A stretch of 64,000 nt of DNA, taken from Qipengyuania algicida. GTDB lineage: Bacteria; Pseudomonadota; Alphaproteobacteria; Sphingomonadales; Sphingomonadaceae. The notes under the pieces are model-generated. The model was not told where the DNA came from. It made no database searches and saw only the letters and a list, made by a program, of their open reading frames with translations. The stretch is from the NCBI RefSeq assembly GCF_009828025.1, contig NZ_WTYA01000005.1:1-64000 (forward strand), given 5' to 3'. A program made the translations under genes and the position numbers. Shown in pieces: positions 56,321 through 64,000 of this stretch (within the stretch, counting starts at the first letter, position 1; every line of letters starts with the position of its first letter).

Positions 56321-57484
56321 ATGCCCGTAATCGATGTTCCCGATCCCGAGTTCATGGCCGACGAGGAGATCGCGGTGTTCCGCGATGCCGTGGGCAAGTT
56401 TTTCGAGCAGCACGCCCCTGAACAGCGCGTCGAGAAATGGCGTGAGGACGGCATGGTCGAACGCGCGTTCTGGGAAGAGGCGGGGCAGGCGGGCCTTTTG
56501 GGCATGACCGTGCCGACTGAATATGGCGGCCATGGCGGAGATTTCAGGCACGATCTGGTCGTGCTCGACCAGCAGGCGGACAAGGGCGTCGACGGCTTTG
56601 CCGCCTCGCTGCACAATGTCATCATCCTGCCGTACATCGTGCGCCACGGCACCGAGGAGCAGAAGAAACGCTGGCTACCCAAGTTGGTGAGCGGCGAGTA
56701 CATAAGCGCCATCGCCATGACCGAGCCCGGCGTGGGTTCCGACCTTCAGAGCATCTCCACCACCGCAGTGCGCGACGGCAATGGCTATCGCCTCAACGGC
56801 GCGAAGACGTTCATCTCCTCCGGCCAGCTTGCCAATTTCGTCGTCGTGGTCGCCAAGACCGACCCGACGCAGCGCGCCAAGGGCATCAGCCTGATGTGCG
56901 TGGAAACCGATGGCGCCGAAGGTTTCAAGCGCGGCAAGAAACTCGACAAGGTCGGGCAGGACGCAGCCGATACGTCCGAGCTGTTCTTTGACGATGTGTT
57001 CGTGCCTGCCGACAATCTGCTTGGTGGAGAGGAAGGCAAGGGCTTCTACCAGCTGATGGGCGAGCTGCCACAGGAACGATTGGTCATCGCTGTCGGCGCG
57101 ATGTCGACGATTGAGAAGGCGCTCGACACCACGGTCGAATACGTCAAGCAGCGCAAGGCGTTTGGGCAGACCATCTGGGACTTCCAGAATACCCAGTTCA
57201 CGCTCGCCGATCTCAAGGCCCGCGGCACGGCGGCCAAGGTATTCCTCAACGATTGCATCGCCAAGCTGCTGCGCGGCGAACTGGACGTCACCACTGCTAG
57301 CATAGCTAAATACTGGCTGACCGAGCTGCAGGGCGAAGTAGTCGACAAGTGCCTCCAGCTCCACGGCGGCTGGGGCTATATCAACGAATATCCCATCGCC
57401 AAGATGTTCCGCGACAGCCGCATCACGCGCATTTTCGGCGGCTCGAACGAGATCATGAAAATGCTGATCGCGCGTTCGATGTAA
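56321..57484 (+). CDS. acyl-CoA dehydrogenase (long-chain type)
   Basis: FAD-dependent acyl-CoA dehydrogenase, 387 residues. Middle-domain FAD motif IAMTEPGVGSDLQSI with GAKTFISSGQLANF. The C-terminal domain has QRKAFGQTIWDFQNTQF and LQLHGGWGYINEYPIAKMFRDSRITRIFGGSNEIMKM. The HGGWGYxNEYPI stretch resembles long-chain members, in which a glutamate in this region is catalytic. Downstream of the crotonase gene, so probably one fatty-acyl or branched-chain degradation unit. Confidence 0.9.
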   Translation: MPVIDVPDPEFMADEEIAVFRDAVGKFFEQHAPEQRVEKWREDGMVERAFWEEAGQAGLLGMTVPTEYGGHGGDFRHDLVVLDQQADKGVDGFAASLHNVIILPYIVRHGTEEQKKRWLPKLVSGEYISAIAMTEPGVGSDLQSISTTAVRDGNGYRLNGAKTFISSGQLANFVVVVAKTDPTQRAKGISLMCVETDGAEGFKRGKKLDKVGQDAADTSELFFDDVFVPADNLLGGEEGKGFYQLMGELPQERLVIAVGAMSTIEKALDTTVEYVKQRKAFGQTIWDFQNTQFTLADLKARGTAAKVFLNDCIAKLLRGELDVTTASIAKYWLTELQGEVVDKCLQLHGGWGYINEYPIAKMFRDSRITRIFGGSNEIMKMLIARSM

Positions 57485-57503
57485 CGCCGGATGGCGAGCG
57501 GCG

Positions 57504-58766
57504 TCAGGGCACGCCGTTCGCCTTCAGCATTGCATCGATGCTGTTGACCTTCGCCTTGAACCGCGGATCATCCGTGCCCCCATAGGCGGCAACGAACTGC
57601 GCATTGGGCATGCCATCGTTGAGCTCGACCGCCGGTTTTGGCAGCAGCATCTCATCGGTAGCCTGCGCCATTTTCTCGCGCGCCTGATCGATAGTTGCGG
57701 GATCGGTCAATGCCTTTGCCCAGAAGAAACCCGCCCGGTCGGTCGCGAGGTCGACGAAGGAAAAGCCGCTTGTATCGCCTTTGGCCAAGAAAGGGTTCTT
57801 GGCGAGGCTGTCCGACAGCTCTTTCCATTCACCCATCGCGACGGTGAAATTGCGTCCGGTGGTTACTTCCAGTGCTGCCGAAAGCGACCAGTGTTTGGGA
57901 GAGTCCATGCGGCCTTGCAGGGTCAGCTGGCCCGAAGGTGCCTTGCATTTGGCGGTTTTGGTATCGGCATCCCCGGCGAGTTGCCCGACATCCTTGTTAA
58001 CCGCCATCATGGCGAGCGCGACTAGTGCCGCGCCGTCGCTTTGGCGGGTGGCGCTGCTCAGCGCCATCGCCCTGCGCATCTGATGGGCAAACAGCGGATC
58101 GGGGTTGGCGCGTTGTTCGTCGGCAAGCTTGCAATATATGCGCGCAACTTCATCGTCATCAATCGCCAGCGCGCCATCGCTTGAAGCCTGATCGACCAGG
58201 CCGGTGCGTGGCAGCGTGATCCGTGCGGTTATGCGTCCGTTGGCGACATCGGTCCCAGCAACCAGAGTGTCGAGCGGGGGAAGCGTCGCACCGCGAAGGA
58301 TCAGCAGGCGGCGGGCGATACCGAGACCGAATTTCGCCAGCCAGCCCGGAACCGGAATGGCTCCAACTCTCGCGCTCAAATCGGGAAAGCCGATGCTCTT
58401 GCCGCTGGTTATCCCGCGGACATTGAGCCATCGACCGAGAAACGGGCGGCTGGCCGTGACCGTCAGCCGGTCGTCATCGATGTGGGCGGACAGGCGATTG
58501 GGTGGAAAGCCCTGACCGATCATGGTCGAAACGGCATCGAGCTGCGGCTGATCTAGCGTCAGCGCAACCGGCTCGCGGGTGGCACGGCTCTTGCGCGCCG
58601 CCTGGAACGCATTTCTGGTCAGCTTGACCTGCTGCGCAGTCGCTGCACCCGGTTCAGGAACCCATGGCCGCGAACTGGTGGTGAGCAGGAACAGCAGCGC
58701 AAGCAGCCCCAGCACGATGACAACCGCCGTCAACCAGCGGCGTCCTGTTCTGCGTTTCGCGACCAT
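57504..58766 (-). CDS. uncharacterised single-pass membrane protein
   Basis: Not recognised by family. The 420-residue product has a basic N-terminus, one transmembrane helix (WLTAVVIVLGLLALLFLLTT) and a long periplasmic part. Stretches such as HIDDDRLTVTASRPFLGRWLNVRG look beta-rich, and ARIYCKLADEQRANPDPLFAHQMRRAM helical. The ATG at 58766 gives a normal signal-anchor; the open frame extends to 58844 without support. It lies head-to-tail with the fumarylacetoacetase-like gene (7-base gap), so it may be co-transcribed, but its role there is unclear. It converges with the acyl-CoA dehydrogenase gene. Confidence 0.7.
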   Translation of the reverse strand: MVAKRRTGRRWLTAVVIVLGLLALLFLLTTSSRPWVPEPGAATAQQVKLTRNAFQAARKSRATREPVALTLDQPQLDAVSTMIGQGFPPNRLSAHIDDDRLTVTASRPFLGRWLNVRGITSGKSIGFPDLSARVGAIPVPGWLAKFGLGIARRLLILRGATLPPLDTLVAGTDVANGRITARITLPRTGLVDQASSDGALAIDDDEVARIYCKLADEQRANPDPLFAHQMRRAMALSSATRQSDGAALVALAMMAVNKDVGQLAGDADTKTAKCKAPSGQLTLQGRMDSPKHWSLSAALEVTTGRNFTVAMGEWKELSDSLAKNPFLAKGDTSGFSFVDLATDRAGFFWAKALTDPATIDQAREKMAQATDEMLLPKPAVELNDGMPNAQFVAAYGGTDDPRFKAKVNSIDAMLKANGVP

Positions 58767-58773
58767 GAAAAGT

Positions 58774-59784
58774 TCAGGCCTGAACCACAGCCTGCTCGAT
58801 CGCGCCAAAGATCGTATGGCCGTCCGCATCCCGCATCTCGACACGCACGGTATCGCCCGGCTGCATGAAGCGGGTGCTCGCTTCGCCAGTGGCGATGGTC
58901 TCGATCATGCGGATTTCGGCAATACAGCTGTATCCAAGTCCGCCTTCGCTGACCGGCTTGCCCGGATCGCCATCCGGCCCCTGATTGGAAACCGTGCCCG
59001 ATCCAACGATCGAGCCTGCGCACAGGTTACGGGTCTTGGCCGCATGGGCAACCAGATCGGCAAGGCTAAATGTCGCATCCACCCCGGCGTTGGCGCGCCC
59101 GAAGGCTTCGCCATTGTAATCCACCATCAGCGGGAGATGGATTACGCTGCCCTTCCAGGCATCGCCCAGTTCATCGGGGGTGACGGCGACGGGCGAAAAC
59201 GCACTGGCGGGCTTGGACTGGAAGAAGCCGAAGCCCTTAGCCAGCTCGCCTGGAATCAGCCCGCGCAGTGACACATCGTTGACCAGCATCACCAGCTTGA
59301 TGTGGTCGGCGGCTTCATCGCTGGAAACGCCCATCGGCACATCATCGGTGACGACGGCGATTTCGCCTTCCATGTCGCAGCCCCATCTGGTGTCCTTGAG
59401 TGGAATATCGTCACGCGGGGCGAGGAAACCGTCAGAGCCACCCTGATACATCAGGGGATCGTGATAGAAGCTTTCCGGTACTTCCGCACCGCGCGCCTTG
59501 CGCACCAATTCGACGTGGTTGATGTAGGCGCTGCCATCGGCCCATTGATAGGCGCGCGGGAGCGGGGAGAGTGCCTCGCGTTCATGGAACCGCTCGCACG
59601 GAACCGCCTCGTGCTCGACGTCGCGATAAAGCGCCTCCAGTTTGGGTGCGAGCCGGTCCCAATCGTCGAGCGCGGCCTGCATCGTCGGCGCGATATTGTC
59701 AGCGGCGCAGCAGCGGGTGAGGTCTTTCGAGACCACCACCAGCTTGCCGTCGCGCGTTCCGTCTTTGAGTGTGGCGAGTTTCAT
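58774..59784 (-). CDS. fumarylacetoacetate hydrolase family protein
   Basis: Predicted metal-dependent C-C bond hydrolase of the FAH family, 336 residues. The family core contains WGCDMEGEIAVVTDD (metal-binding acidic residues), VNDVSLRGLIPGELAKGFGFFQSKPASAFSPVAVTPDELG, and a GSGTVSNQGPDG strand. Together with the overlapping maleylacetoacetate isomerase gene it forms the last two steps of the homogentisate (tyrosine) pathway. It is shorter than eukaryotic fumarylacetoacetase but typical of the bacterial form. The start overlaps the isomerase stop. Confidence 0.87.
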   Translation of the reverse strand: MKLATLKDGTRDGKLVVVSKDLTRCCAADNIAPTMQAALDDWDRLAPKLEALYRDVEHEAVPCERFHEREALSPLPRAYQWADGSAYINHVELVRKARGAEVPESFYHDPLMYQGGSDGFLAPRDDIPLKDTRWGCDMEGEIAVVTDDVPMGVSSDEAADHIKLVMLVNDVSLRGLIPGELAKGFGFFQSKPASAFSPVAVTPDELGDAWKGSVIHLPLMVDYNGEAFGRANAGVDATFSLADLVAHAAKTRNLCAGSIVGSGTVSNQGPDGDPGKPVSEGGLGYSCIAEIRMIETIATGEASTRFMQPGDTVRVEMRDADGHTIFGAIEQAVVQA

Positions 59785-60440
59785 ATTGTCTGCTCCTGTC
59801 CCGAATATTCGGGGCTGTCGATCTGATTGTCCGGATGCGCGCGCTGGAATGCGGGCAGGGCGAGGCAGGCGGCCTCGATCCGGGAAATGTGGGGGTAGGG
59901 GGTGAAATCGAGTCCGAACCGATGCGCGTTATAGAGCTGCGGGATCAGTACGACTTCGAACAGGCTGGGTGTGTCAAACAGGAATTCGCCCGTGCCCAGC
60001 TGCGCCAGCCTTTCCTCCATCGGAGTGAAGGTGCGGGCCAGCCAATGGCGATACCATTCGTCGACCTGATCCTGCGACGCGCCGAGCGGATCCTTGAGGT
60101 ATTTCAGCACCGGCAGATTGTTCACCGCATGGGTTTCGGTAGCGATGGCATAGGCCAGTTCGCGCGCGGTGAAGCGTTGCTCCAGGTCGCCGGGTAGTAG
60201 CGGCGGCTGGGGATGGGCTTCCTCCAGCCATTCGAGCTGTGCCATCGATTGCGCCCGGTCGCGGCCATCCGCCTCCAGTAGCGGCACCGAACCGAATGGA
60301 TTGCGCGCGGTGTATGTGGCGTCCTTTTGCTCGGACTTGACGAGATTGACCGGGACATAATCGAATGGCAGCCCCTTGAGCTCCAGCGCGATGCGCAAGC
60401 GGTAGCTCGTCGAACTCCTGAAATATCCATAAAGCTTCAT
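59781..60440 (-). CDS. maiA: maleylacetoacetate isomerase (zeta-class GST)
   Basis: Glutathione-dependent cis-trans isomerase of maleylacetoacetate, 219 residues. The zeta-class signature SSTSYRLRIALELKG lies near the N-terminus with the catalytic serine/serine-cysteine-like motif, followed by NPFGSVPLLEAD. The C-terminal helical domain has VNNLPVLKYL and ends in SPEYSG. The ATG at 60440 is chosen; ATG 60461 would add seven residues. It overlaps the hydrolase gene by four bases. Upstream (60491-60519) an inverted and tandem repeat may be an operator. Upstream pathway genes (hmgA, hppD) are not in the window. Confidence 0.92.
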   Translation of the reverse strand: MKLYGYFRSSTSYRLRIALELKGLPFDYVPVNLVKSEQKDATYTARNPFGSVPLLEADGRDRAQSMAQLEWLEEAHPQPPLLPGDLEQRFTARELAYAIATETHAVNNLPVLKYLKDPLGASQDQVDEWYRHWLARTFTPMEERLAQLGTGEFLFDTPSLFEVVLIPQLYNAHRFGLDFTPYPHISRIEAACLALPAFQRAHPDNQIDSPEYSGQEQTI

Positions 60441-60490
60441 CAAATATGCCTTGCCGTCCATGTTGGACCAATCTTGGAGCTACGGGAGAA

Positions 60491-60519
60491 GTTCCAACGA
60501 TATGGAACACATGGAACAC
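60491..60519. promoter_or_regulatory. inverted and tandem repeat upstream of maiA
   Basis: GTTCCA (60491-60496) and TGGAAC (60503-60508) form a six-base inverted repeat with a six-base spacer. The right arm is part of a perfect nine-base tandem duplication, ATGGAACAC at 60502-60510 and 60511-60519. It sits about 50-80 bases before the maiA start. This looks like a transcription-factor site, but I cannot name the factor. Confidence 0.4.
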
Positions 60520-60651
60520 GGTCCTGAAGCAAAAAACTGCGCTGCGCGAGCATGACAGGCGATACGGTGGTCAAGCGGGTGAACGGACGGACCATAGTCG
60601 TTCCGTGCCACTTCGTCTTCGAGTAGGACAGCCGATCAGGCTCGCCGCGCA

Positions 60652-61836
60652 TCAGAAGGCGGCAAGTCCCGTGATTGCCCGTCCCAGGATCAGCGCATGG
60701 ACATCATGCGTACCCTCATAGGTGTTGACCGTCTCTAGGTTCACCATGTGCCGGATCACCTGATATTCCTCCGAAATACCGTTGCCTCCGTGCATGTCGC
60801 GCGATTTGCGCGCGATATCGAGCGCCTTGCCGACATTGTTGCGCTTGACGATGGAAATCATCTCGGGCGCGAATGCCCCTTCGTCCATCAGTCGTCCGAC
60901 GCGCAAGCTGGATTGGAGGCCCAGCGCAATCTCGCTCATCATGTCGGCGAGCTTCAATTGATAGAGCTGCTTGCTGGCCAGCGGCACTCCGAACTGGTGC
61001 CGGTCGAGGCCATATTGCCGCGCCGCGGCAAGGCAGAATTCCGCGGCGCCCATTGCGCCCCAGCTGATGCCGTACCGTGCACGATTGAGGCAGCCGAAGG
61101 GACCTTTCAGCCCTTGAACCTCGGGCAGCAGCGCGTCTGCGCCGACCTTTACATCGTCCATCACGATCATGCCGGTGGTGCTGGCGCGCAGCGAGATCTT
61201 GCCTTCGATCTTGGGCGCGGACAGCCCTTTCATGCCCTTTTCAAGCACGAAGCCGCGGATACCTCCACCATGCGCTTCGCTCTTGGCCCAGACTACGAAG
61301 ACATCGGCGAAGGGGGAGTTGGAAATCCATGTTTTGGACCCATTGAGGACGTAGCCATCGCCGTCCTTCTTTGCGTGGGTCTTCATTCCTCCCGGATCGG
61401 AGCCGGCATCGGGCTCGGTCAGGCCGAAACAGCCGATCAGTTCACCGCTGGCGAGACCGGGGAGATATTTCTTGCGCTGTTCTTCCGAACCGTAGGCATG
61501 GATCGGATACATCACCAGGCTCGACTGCACGCTTGCCATTGAGCGATAGCCTGAATCGACCCGCTCGATCTCTCGTGCGATGAGACCATAAGCGACATAG
61601 CTCGCGCCTGCGCCGCCGTATTCCTCCGGCACTGTCGCGCCGAGCAGTCCGGCGCGGCCCATCAGCGGGAACAGTTCGGGTGCGTCCATTTCTTCACGGA
61701 AGGCGTCGATCACGCGCGGTTGCAGCTCGCTTTGGGCAAAGCCATGCGCCGCATCGCGGATCATGCGCTCGTCTTCGGTCAGCTGGGAATCGAGGGAAAA
61801 GGGATCGTCCCACGCGAAAGGGATCATGCCGGCCAT
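60652..61836 (-). CDS. gcdH: glutaryl-CoA dehydrogenase
   Basis: Converts glutaryl-CoA to crotonyl-CoA and CO2 in lysine and tryptophan degradation. The 394-residue protein has the GCDH pattern: [22 protein letters not shown] at the start, then the [19 protein letters not shown] block, [15 protein letters not shown], and near the C-terminus [28 protein letters not shown] containing the catalytic glutamate. It stands alone, 211 bases beyond the maiA start, on the minus strand. A response-regulator gene follows upstream. Confidence 0.9.
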   Translation of the reverse strand: MAGMIPFAWDDPFSLDSQLTEDERMIRDAAHGFAQSELQPRVIDAFREEMDAPELFPLMGRAGLLGATVPEEYGGAGASYVAYGLIAREIERVDSGYRSMASVQSSLVMYPIHAYGSEEQRKKYLPGLASGELIGCFGLTEPDAGSDPGGMKTHAKKDGDGYVLNGSKTWISNSPFADVFVVWAKSEAHGGGIRGFVLEKGMKGLSAPKIEGKISLRASTTGMIVMDDVKVGADALLPEVQGLKGPFGCLNRARYGISWGAMGAAEFCLAAARQYGLDRHQFGVPLASKQLYQLKLADMMSEIALGLQSSLRVGRLMDEGAFAPEMISIVKRNNVGKALDIARKSRDMHGGNGISEEYQVIRHMVNLETVNTYEGTHDVHALILGRAITGLAAF

Positions 61837-61957
61837 GTTTTCTCCTACTCTGGCGGCTCGCTCATGTCAGGGTTGCGCGCAGGGGACAAGACCTGCGATC
61901 ATGCAGGTCGGTTGGCATTTTTCAAAACTGCGATGAATATGCGCGTGCGTGCTTCGG

Positions 61958-62317
61958 TCAGGATTCGGCGAGGACGTTCTGAACGCTGTCGATGATCTTG
62001 GCTGGGGGACACGGCTTCGATAGCGCACAGGAATGCGGAAAACGCCGTTTGACCTCATCCGACGAAACATTGCCCGAATGGAAAATCACCGGGACATTCT
62101 CGGCGATCAGCTTCTCGGCCAGCGGATAGACCGCTCCGTCATAAAGTGTGACATCGAGGATCGCGCAATCGGGCCTGTCCTTCTGGAAAGACAACATGGC
62201 CGAGGATATGTCGCTGAACGGGCCGGATACCGCATAGCCAGCACTCTCTACGGATTCGCAAATGTCATAAGCGACAAGAGGTTCGTCCTCCGCAACGAGT
62301 ATCCTGAGCTGATCCAT
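61958..62317 (-). CDS. single-domain response regulator
   Basis: A stand-alone receiver domain of 119 residues with no output domain. The acidic pocket is AEDEPLVAYD, the phosphoacceptor aspartate is in CAILDVTLYDG, the conserved threonine/serine position in FHSGN and lysine in LSKPCPP. Such proteins often act in phosphorelays or the sphingomonad general stress response (CpdR/DivK/SdrG-like). No kinase gene is adjacent, so its partner is unknown. The ATG at 62317 is the only good start. Confidence 0.88.
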   Translation of the reverse strand: MDQLRILVAEDEPLVAYDICESVESAGYAVSGPFSDISSAMLSFQKDRPDCAILDVTLYDGAVYPLAEKLIAENVPVIFHSGNVSSDEVKRRFPHSCALSKPCPPAKIIDSVQNVLAES

Positions 62318-62391
62318 GGACTATACTCCCGTCTATCGGTTTTGCGGCCCCAATTATTTCATACGTTCCGAGTCGTATTTGCGTTCCCGAG

Positions 62392-62958
62392 TCAGTTTAC
62401 CTTACCAAAACGGGATTCAAAACCCGCGACATCGTCCTTGGCCAGATAGCGTGCCTGCTCCACCCAATTGTCGCGTTCGATACGGCCTTGGAAACGCCCG
62501 AGCTGTGGGTCGATCCGGGCGATATCGGCCTCGCCCCATTCGGCAATTTCGGCAAAGCTGTTGATGCCCAGACCATGCAGCAGTTCGGCGAGCTTTGGGC
62601 CGACACCCTTGATTCGGGTGAGATCGTCGCCCGCGCCCGAGGTCTTCCGGTCGGTGGAGGCATGGTCATTTGCCATGGCGCTTTCGTTCAGCGCGCCTGC
62701 TTCGACCGCCACACCTGCGCCAGCCAACCCTGTCGGGGCGGCGGGCGGAACAACTGGGGCCGGTTCCTTGTGCACCGCCGGTGTGCTGTCGATCAGCGCC
62801 TGATTGCGCGCAGCGGGTGCGGCGCCTTCGTCGAGCACGTCGCGCCTCTCGGCGGTGATGCGGGTGCGGCGGCTGGCGTGAAACACATACCATGCGATGG
62901 CGACCGCGACGATCAGTGCGATCAGTACCAAAAGCCAGTTTGACTCGATGAAGTCCAT
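62392..62958 (-). CDS. membrane-anchored helix-hairpin-helix protein
   Basis: A 188-residue protein: N-terminal transmembrane helix (WLLVLIALIVAVAIAWYVFHA), a low-complexity alanine/proline linker of about 80 residues, then a helix-hairpin-helix domain (DDLTRIKGVGPKLAELLHGLGI and FAEIAEWGEADIARI). This HhH segment resembles those at the C-terminus of some NADH-dehydrogenase subunit E and other proteins; here it is separate and membrane-linked, with unknown ligand. It lies between gpsA and the response regulator on the same strand. Confidence 0.75.
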   Translation of the reverse strand: MDFIESNWLLVLIALIVAVAIAWYVFHASRRTRITAERRDVLDEGAAPAARNQALIDSTPAVHKEPAPVVPPAAPTGLAGAGVAVEAGALNESAMANDHASTDRKTSGAGDDLTRIKGVGPKLAELLHGLGINSFAEIAEWGEADIARIDPQLGRFQGRIERDNWVEQARYLAKDDVAGFESRFGKVN

Positions 62959-63046
62959 TGGTGGCTAAGTCCCTCTTGCTTGTTTTTTCCCTTACCGGGC
63001 GTACGCGCCTTCTAGCGCCTGTAATGGCAGCGCGAAAGGTTGCCGG

Positions 63047-64000
63047 TCAGGCCCCTTGTTCCGAACGCAAGGGGCGGGCGAGCAGGCGCGCCACGATATC
63101 CGCCGCCGAGGCACCATCGAGGATCGCCCGGACCGCCTCTGCGATCGGCATGTCGATGCCGCGTTCCCCGGCCAGCCGGGTGAGCACCGGCGCGGTAAAG
63201 GCACCTTCGGCCACGGTCCGGCGATCGGCCATGAGCGCCTGGGGATCGCCACCTTCGCCGAGTGCTTTGCCGAGCGAGAAATTGCGGCTGGCGGTGGACG
63301 TGCAGGTGAGCACGAGGTCACCAAGCCCGCACAGTCCGGCGAGCGTTTCGGCCTCGGCACCGAATGCCTCGCCGAAGCGCAGCATTTCGGCGTAGCCACG
63401 CGCGATCAGCGCCGCGCGCGCGTTCTGTCCCAGCTGCAAGCCCTCGACCACGCCGCATGCGATGGCGAGCACATTCTTGACCGCACCGCCGATCTCTGCG
63501 CCGGCGACATCGTGCGAATAATAGGGCCGGAGTGCGGGCCGCGCGATGACCGGTGCAAGTCGCTCCCATTGCGATTCCCCGCCACCACACGCGAGGGTGA
63601 CGGCAGTGGGCAGTCCCGCGGCAACTTCATGCGCGAAGGTCGGGCCCGAAAGGACCGCGATTTCGCTGGCCGGGGCGATGCTGCGGGCAAGATCATTGAG
63701 GAGTTGTCCCGAAGCCGCGTCGATCCCCTTGGAACACAGTACCAGATCGCGTGGGCGGGCGGGCATCGCGCGGAGCACATCGGCCATGTGCTGTGCGGGC
63801 GTCACCACCAGCAGCACGTCGAGATAGGCCATGGCGGCAAGATCGCTGGTCGCGGCGATGGTCGTCGCAAGCTTTGCTGATGGCAGATACAGCGTGTTGC
63901 GCTGCGTTGCATTGAGATCCCTGACCAGCCTCTCCTCGCGCGCCCACAGCAGCACGTCGCGCCCGTCGCTGGCGAGCGATTGCGCCAATGCAGTGCCCCA
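63047..64000 (-). CDS. gpsA: glycerol-3-phosphate dehydrogenase (NAD(P)+), 5' end beyond window
   Basis: Reduces dihydroxyacetone phosphate to sn-glycerol 3-phosphate for phospholipid synthesis. The window edge cuts the N-terminus: the visible part begins at W-G-T-A-L-A-Q of the GxGxWGTALA nucleotide motif. Further motifs are SKGIDAASGQL, the GPTFAHEVAAG block, GAEIGGAVKNVLAIACGVVEGL with the catalytic lysine, and GLGDLVLTCTSTASRNFSLG. The nearest glpK is 54 kb away, so the two enzymes are not co-regulated here. Confidence 0.93.
   Translation of the reverse strand, partial: WGTALAQSLASDGRDVLLWAREERLVRDLNATQRNTLYLPSAKLATTIAATSDLAAMAYLDVLLVVTPAQHMADVLRAMPARPRDLVLCSKGIDAASGQLLNDLARSIAPASEIAVLSGPTFAHEVAAGLPTAVTLACGGGESQWERLAPVIARPALRPYYSHDVAGAEIGGAVKNVLAIACGVVEGLQLGQNARAALIARGYAEMLRFGEAFGAEAETLAGLCGLGDLVLTCTSTASRNFSLGKALGEGGDPQALMADRRTVAEGAFTAPVLTRLAGERGIDMPIAEAVRAILDGASAADIVARLLARPLRSEQGA

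Noticed and set aside
1..64000. CRISPR arrays, rRNA or tRNA genes
   Set aside because: No regularly spaced repeats and no recognisable cloverleaf or rRNA sequence were found by reading; a tRNA scan was not possible.

Overview
The window (64 kb, GC-rich) comes from an alphaproteobacterial chromosome, most likely order Sphingomonadales and plausibly family Erythrobacteraceae. This is inferred from gene content: an exosortase-V-type polysaccharide locus, RegB/RegA beside cyoABCD, CocE and M1 hydrolases typical of sphingomonads, and several acyl-CoA dehydrogenases. No database search was possible. I recognised no rRNA, tRNA or CRISPR array.

Layout. (1) 1-745: a 5'-cut, frameshifted IS701-type transposase. 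(2) 986-7975: a tightly overlapping plus-strand operon tkt-tal-gnd-zwf-HAD phosphatase-gntK, covering most of the pentose phosphate pathway plus gluconate entry, without a 6-phosphogluconolactonase. (3) 7983-16384, minus strand: cyoABCD (bo3-type quinol oxidase), SURF1, the RegB/RegA redox two-component pair and glpK, all nearly contiguous; an MFS transporter diverges from cyoA. (4) 17968-23152: M1 metallopeptidase, LacI-type regulator and CocE-type serine hydrolase.

(5) 23750-48972: a large Wzx/Wzy-type exopolysaccharide (EPS) locus. It holds a priming sugar transferase, UDP-glucuronate decarboxylase (UDP-xylose supply), GT25, GT2 and WecG-type glycosyltransferases, a frameshifted acyltransferase, Wza-type exporter, outer-membrane barrel, Wzz-type chain-length protein, tyrosine autokinase, TPR lipoprotein, cell-wall hydrolase, flippase and polymerase/ligase. 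It also carries an exosortase with EpsI and EpsD partners and a small protein matching the XrtV accessory family, and two DUF1996 proteins. No protein with a recognisable exosortase sorting tail is present. Between the second DUF1996 gene and the flippase gene sits a two-gene unit, closed off by a palindromic terminator, resembling the head-spike genes of Rhodobacter gene transfer agent (spike base protein plus a large SGNH-esterase-like protein). In Rhodobacter such spikes bind the capsule, so their position inside a polysaccharide locus is the most interesting observation here.

(6) 49159-61836: catabolic genes (aldehyde dehydrogenase, three acyl-CoA dehydrogenases including glutaryl-CoA dehydrogenase, thiolase, crotonase, fumarylacetoacetase-like hydrolase and maleylacetoacetate isomerase), with an OafA-type acyltransferase among them. 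(7) 61958-64000: a single-domain response regulator, a membrane-anchored helix-hairpin-helix protein, and gpsA cut by the window end.
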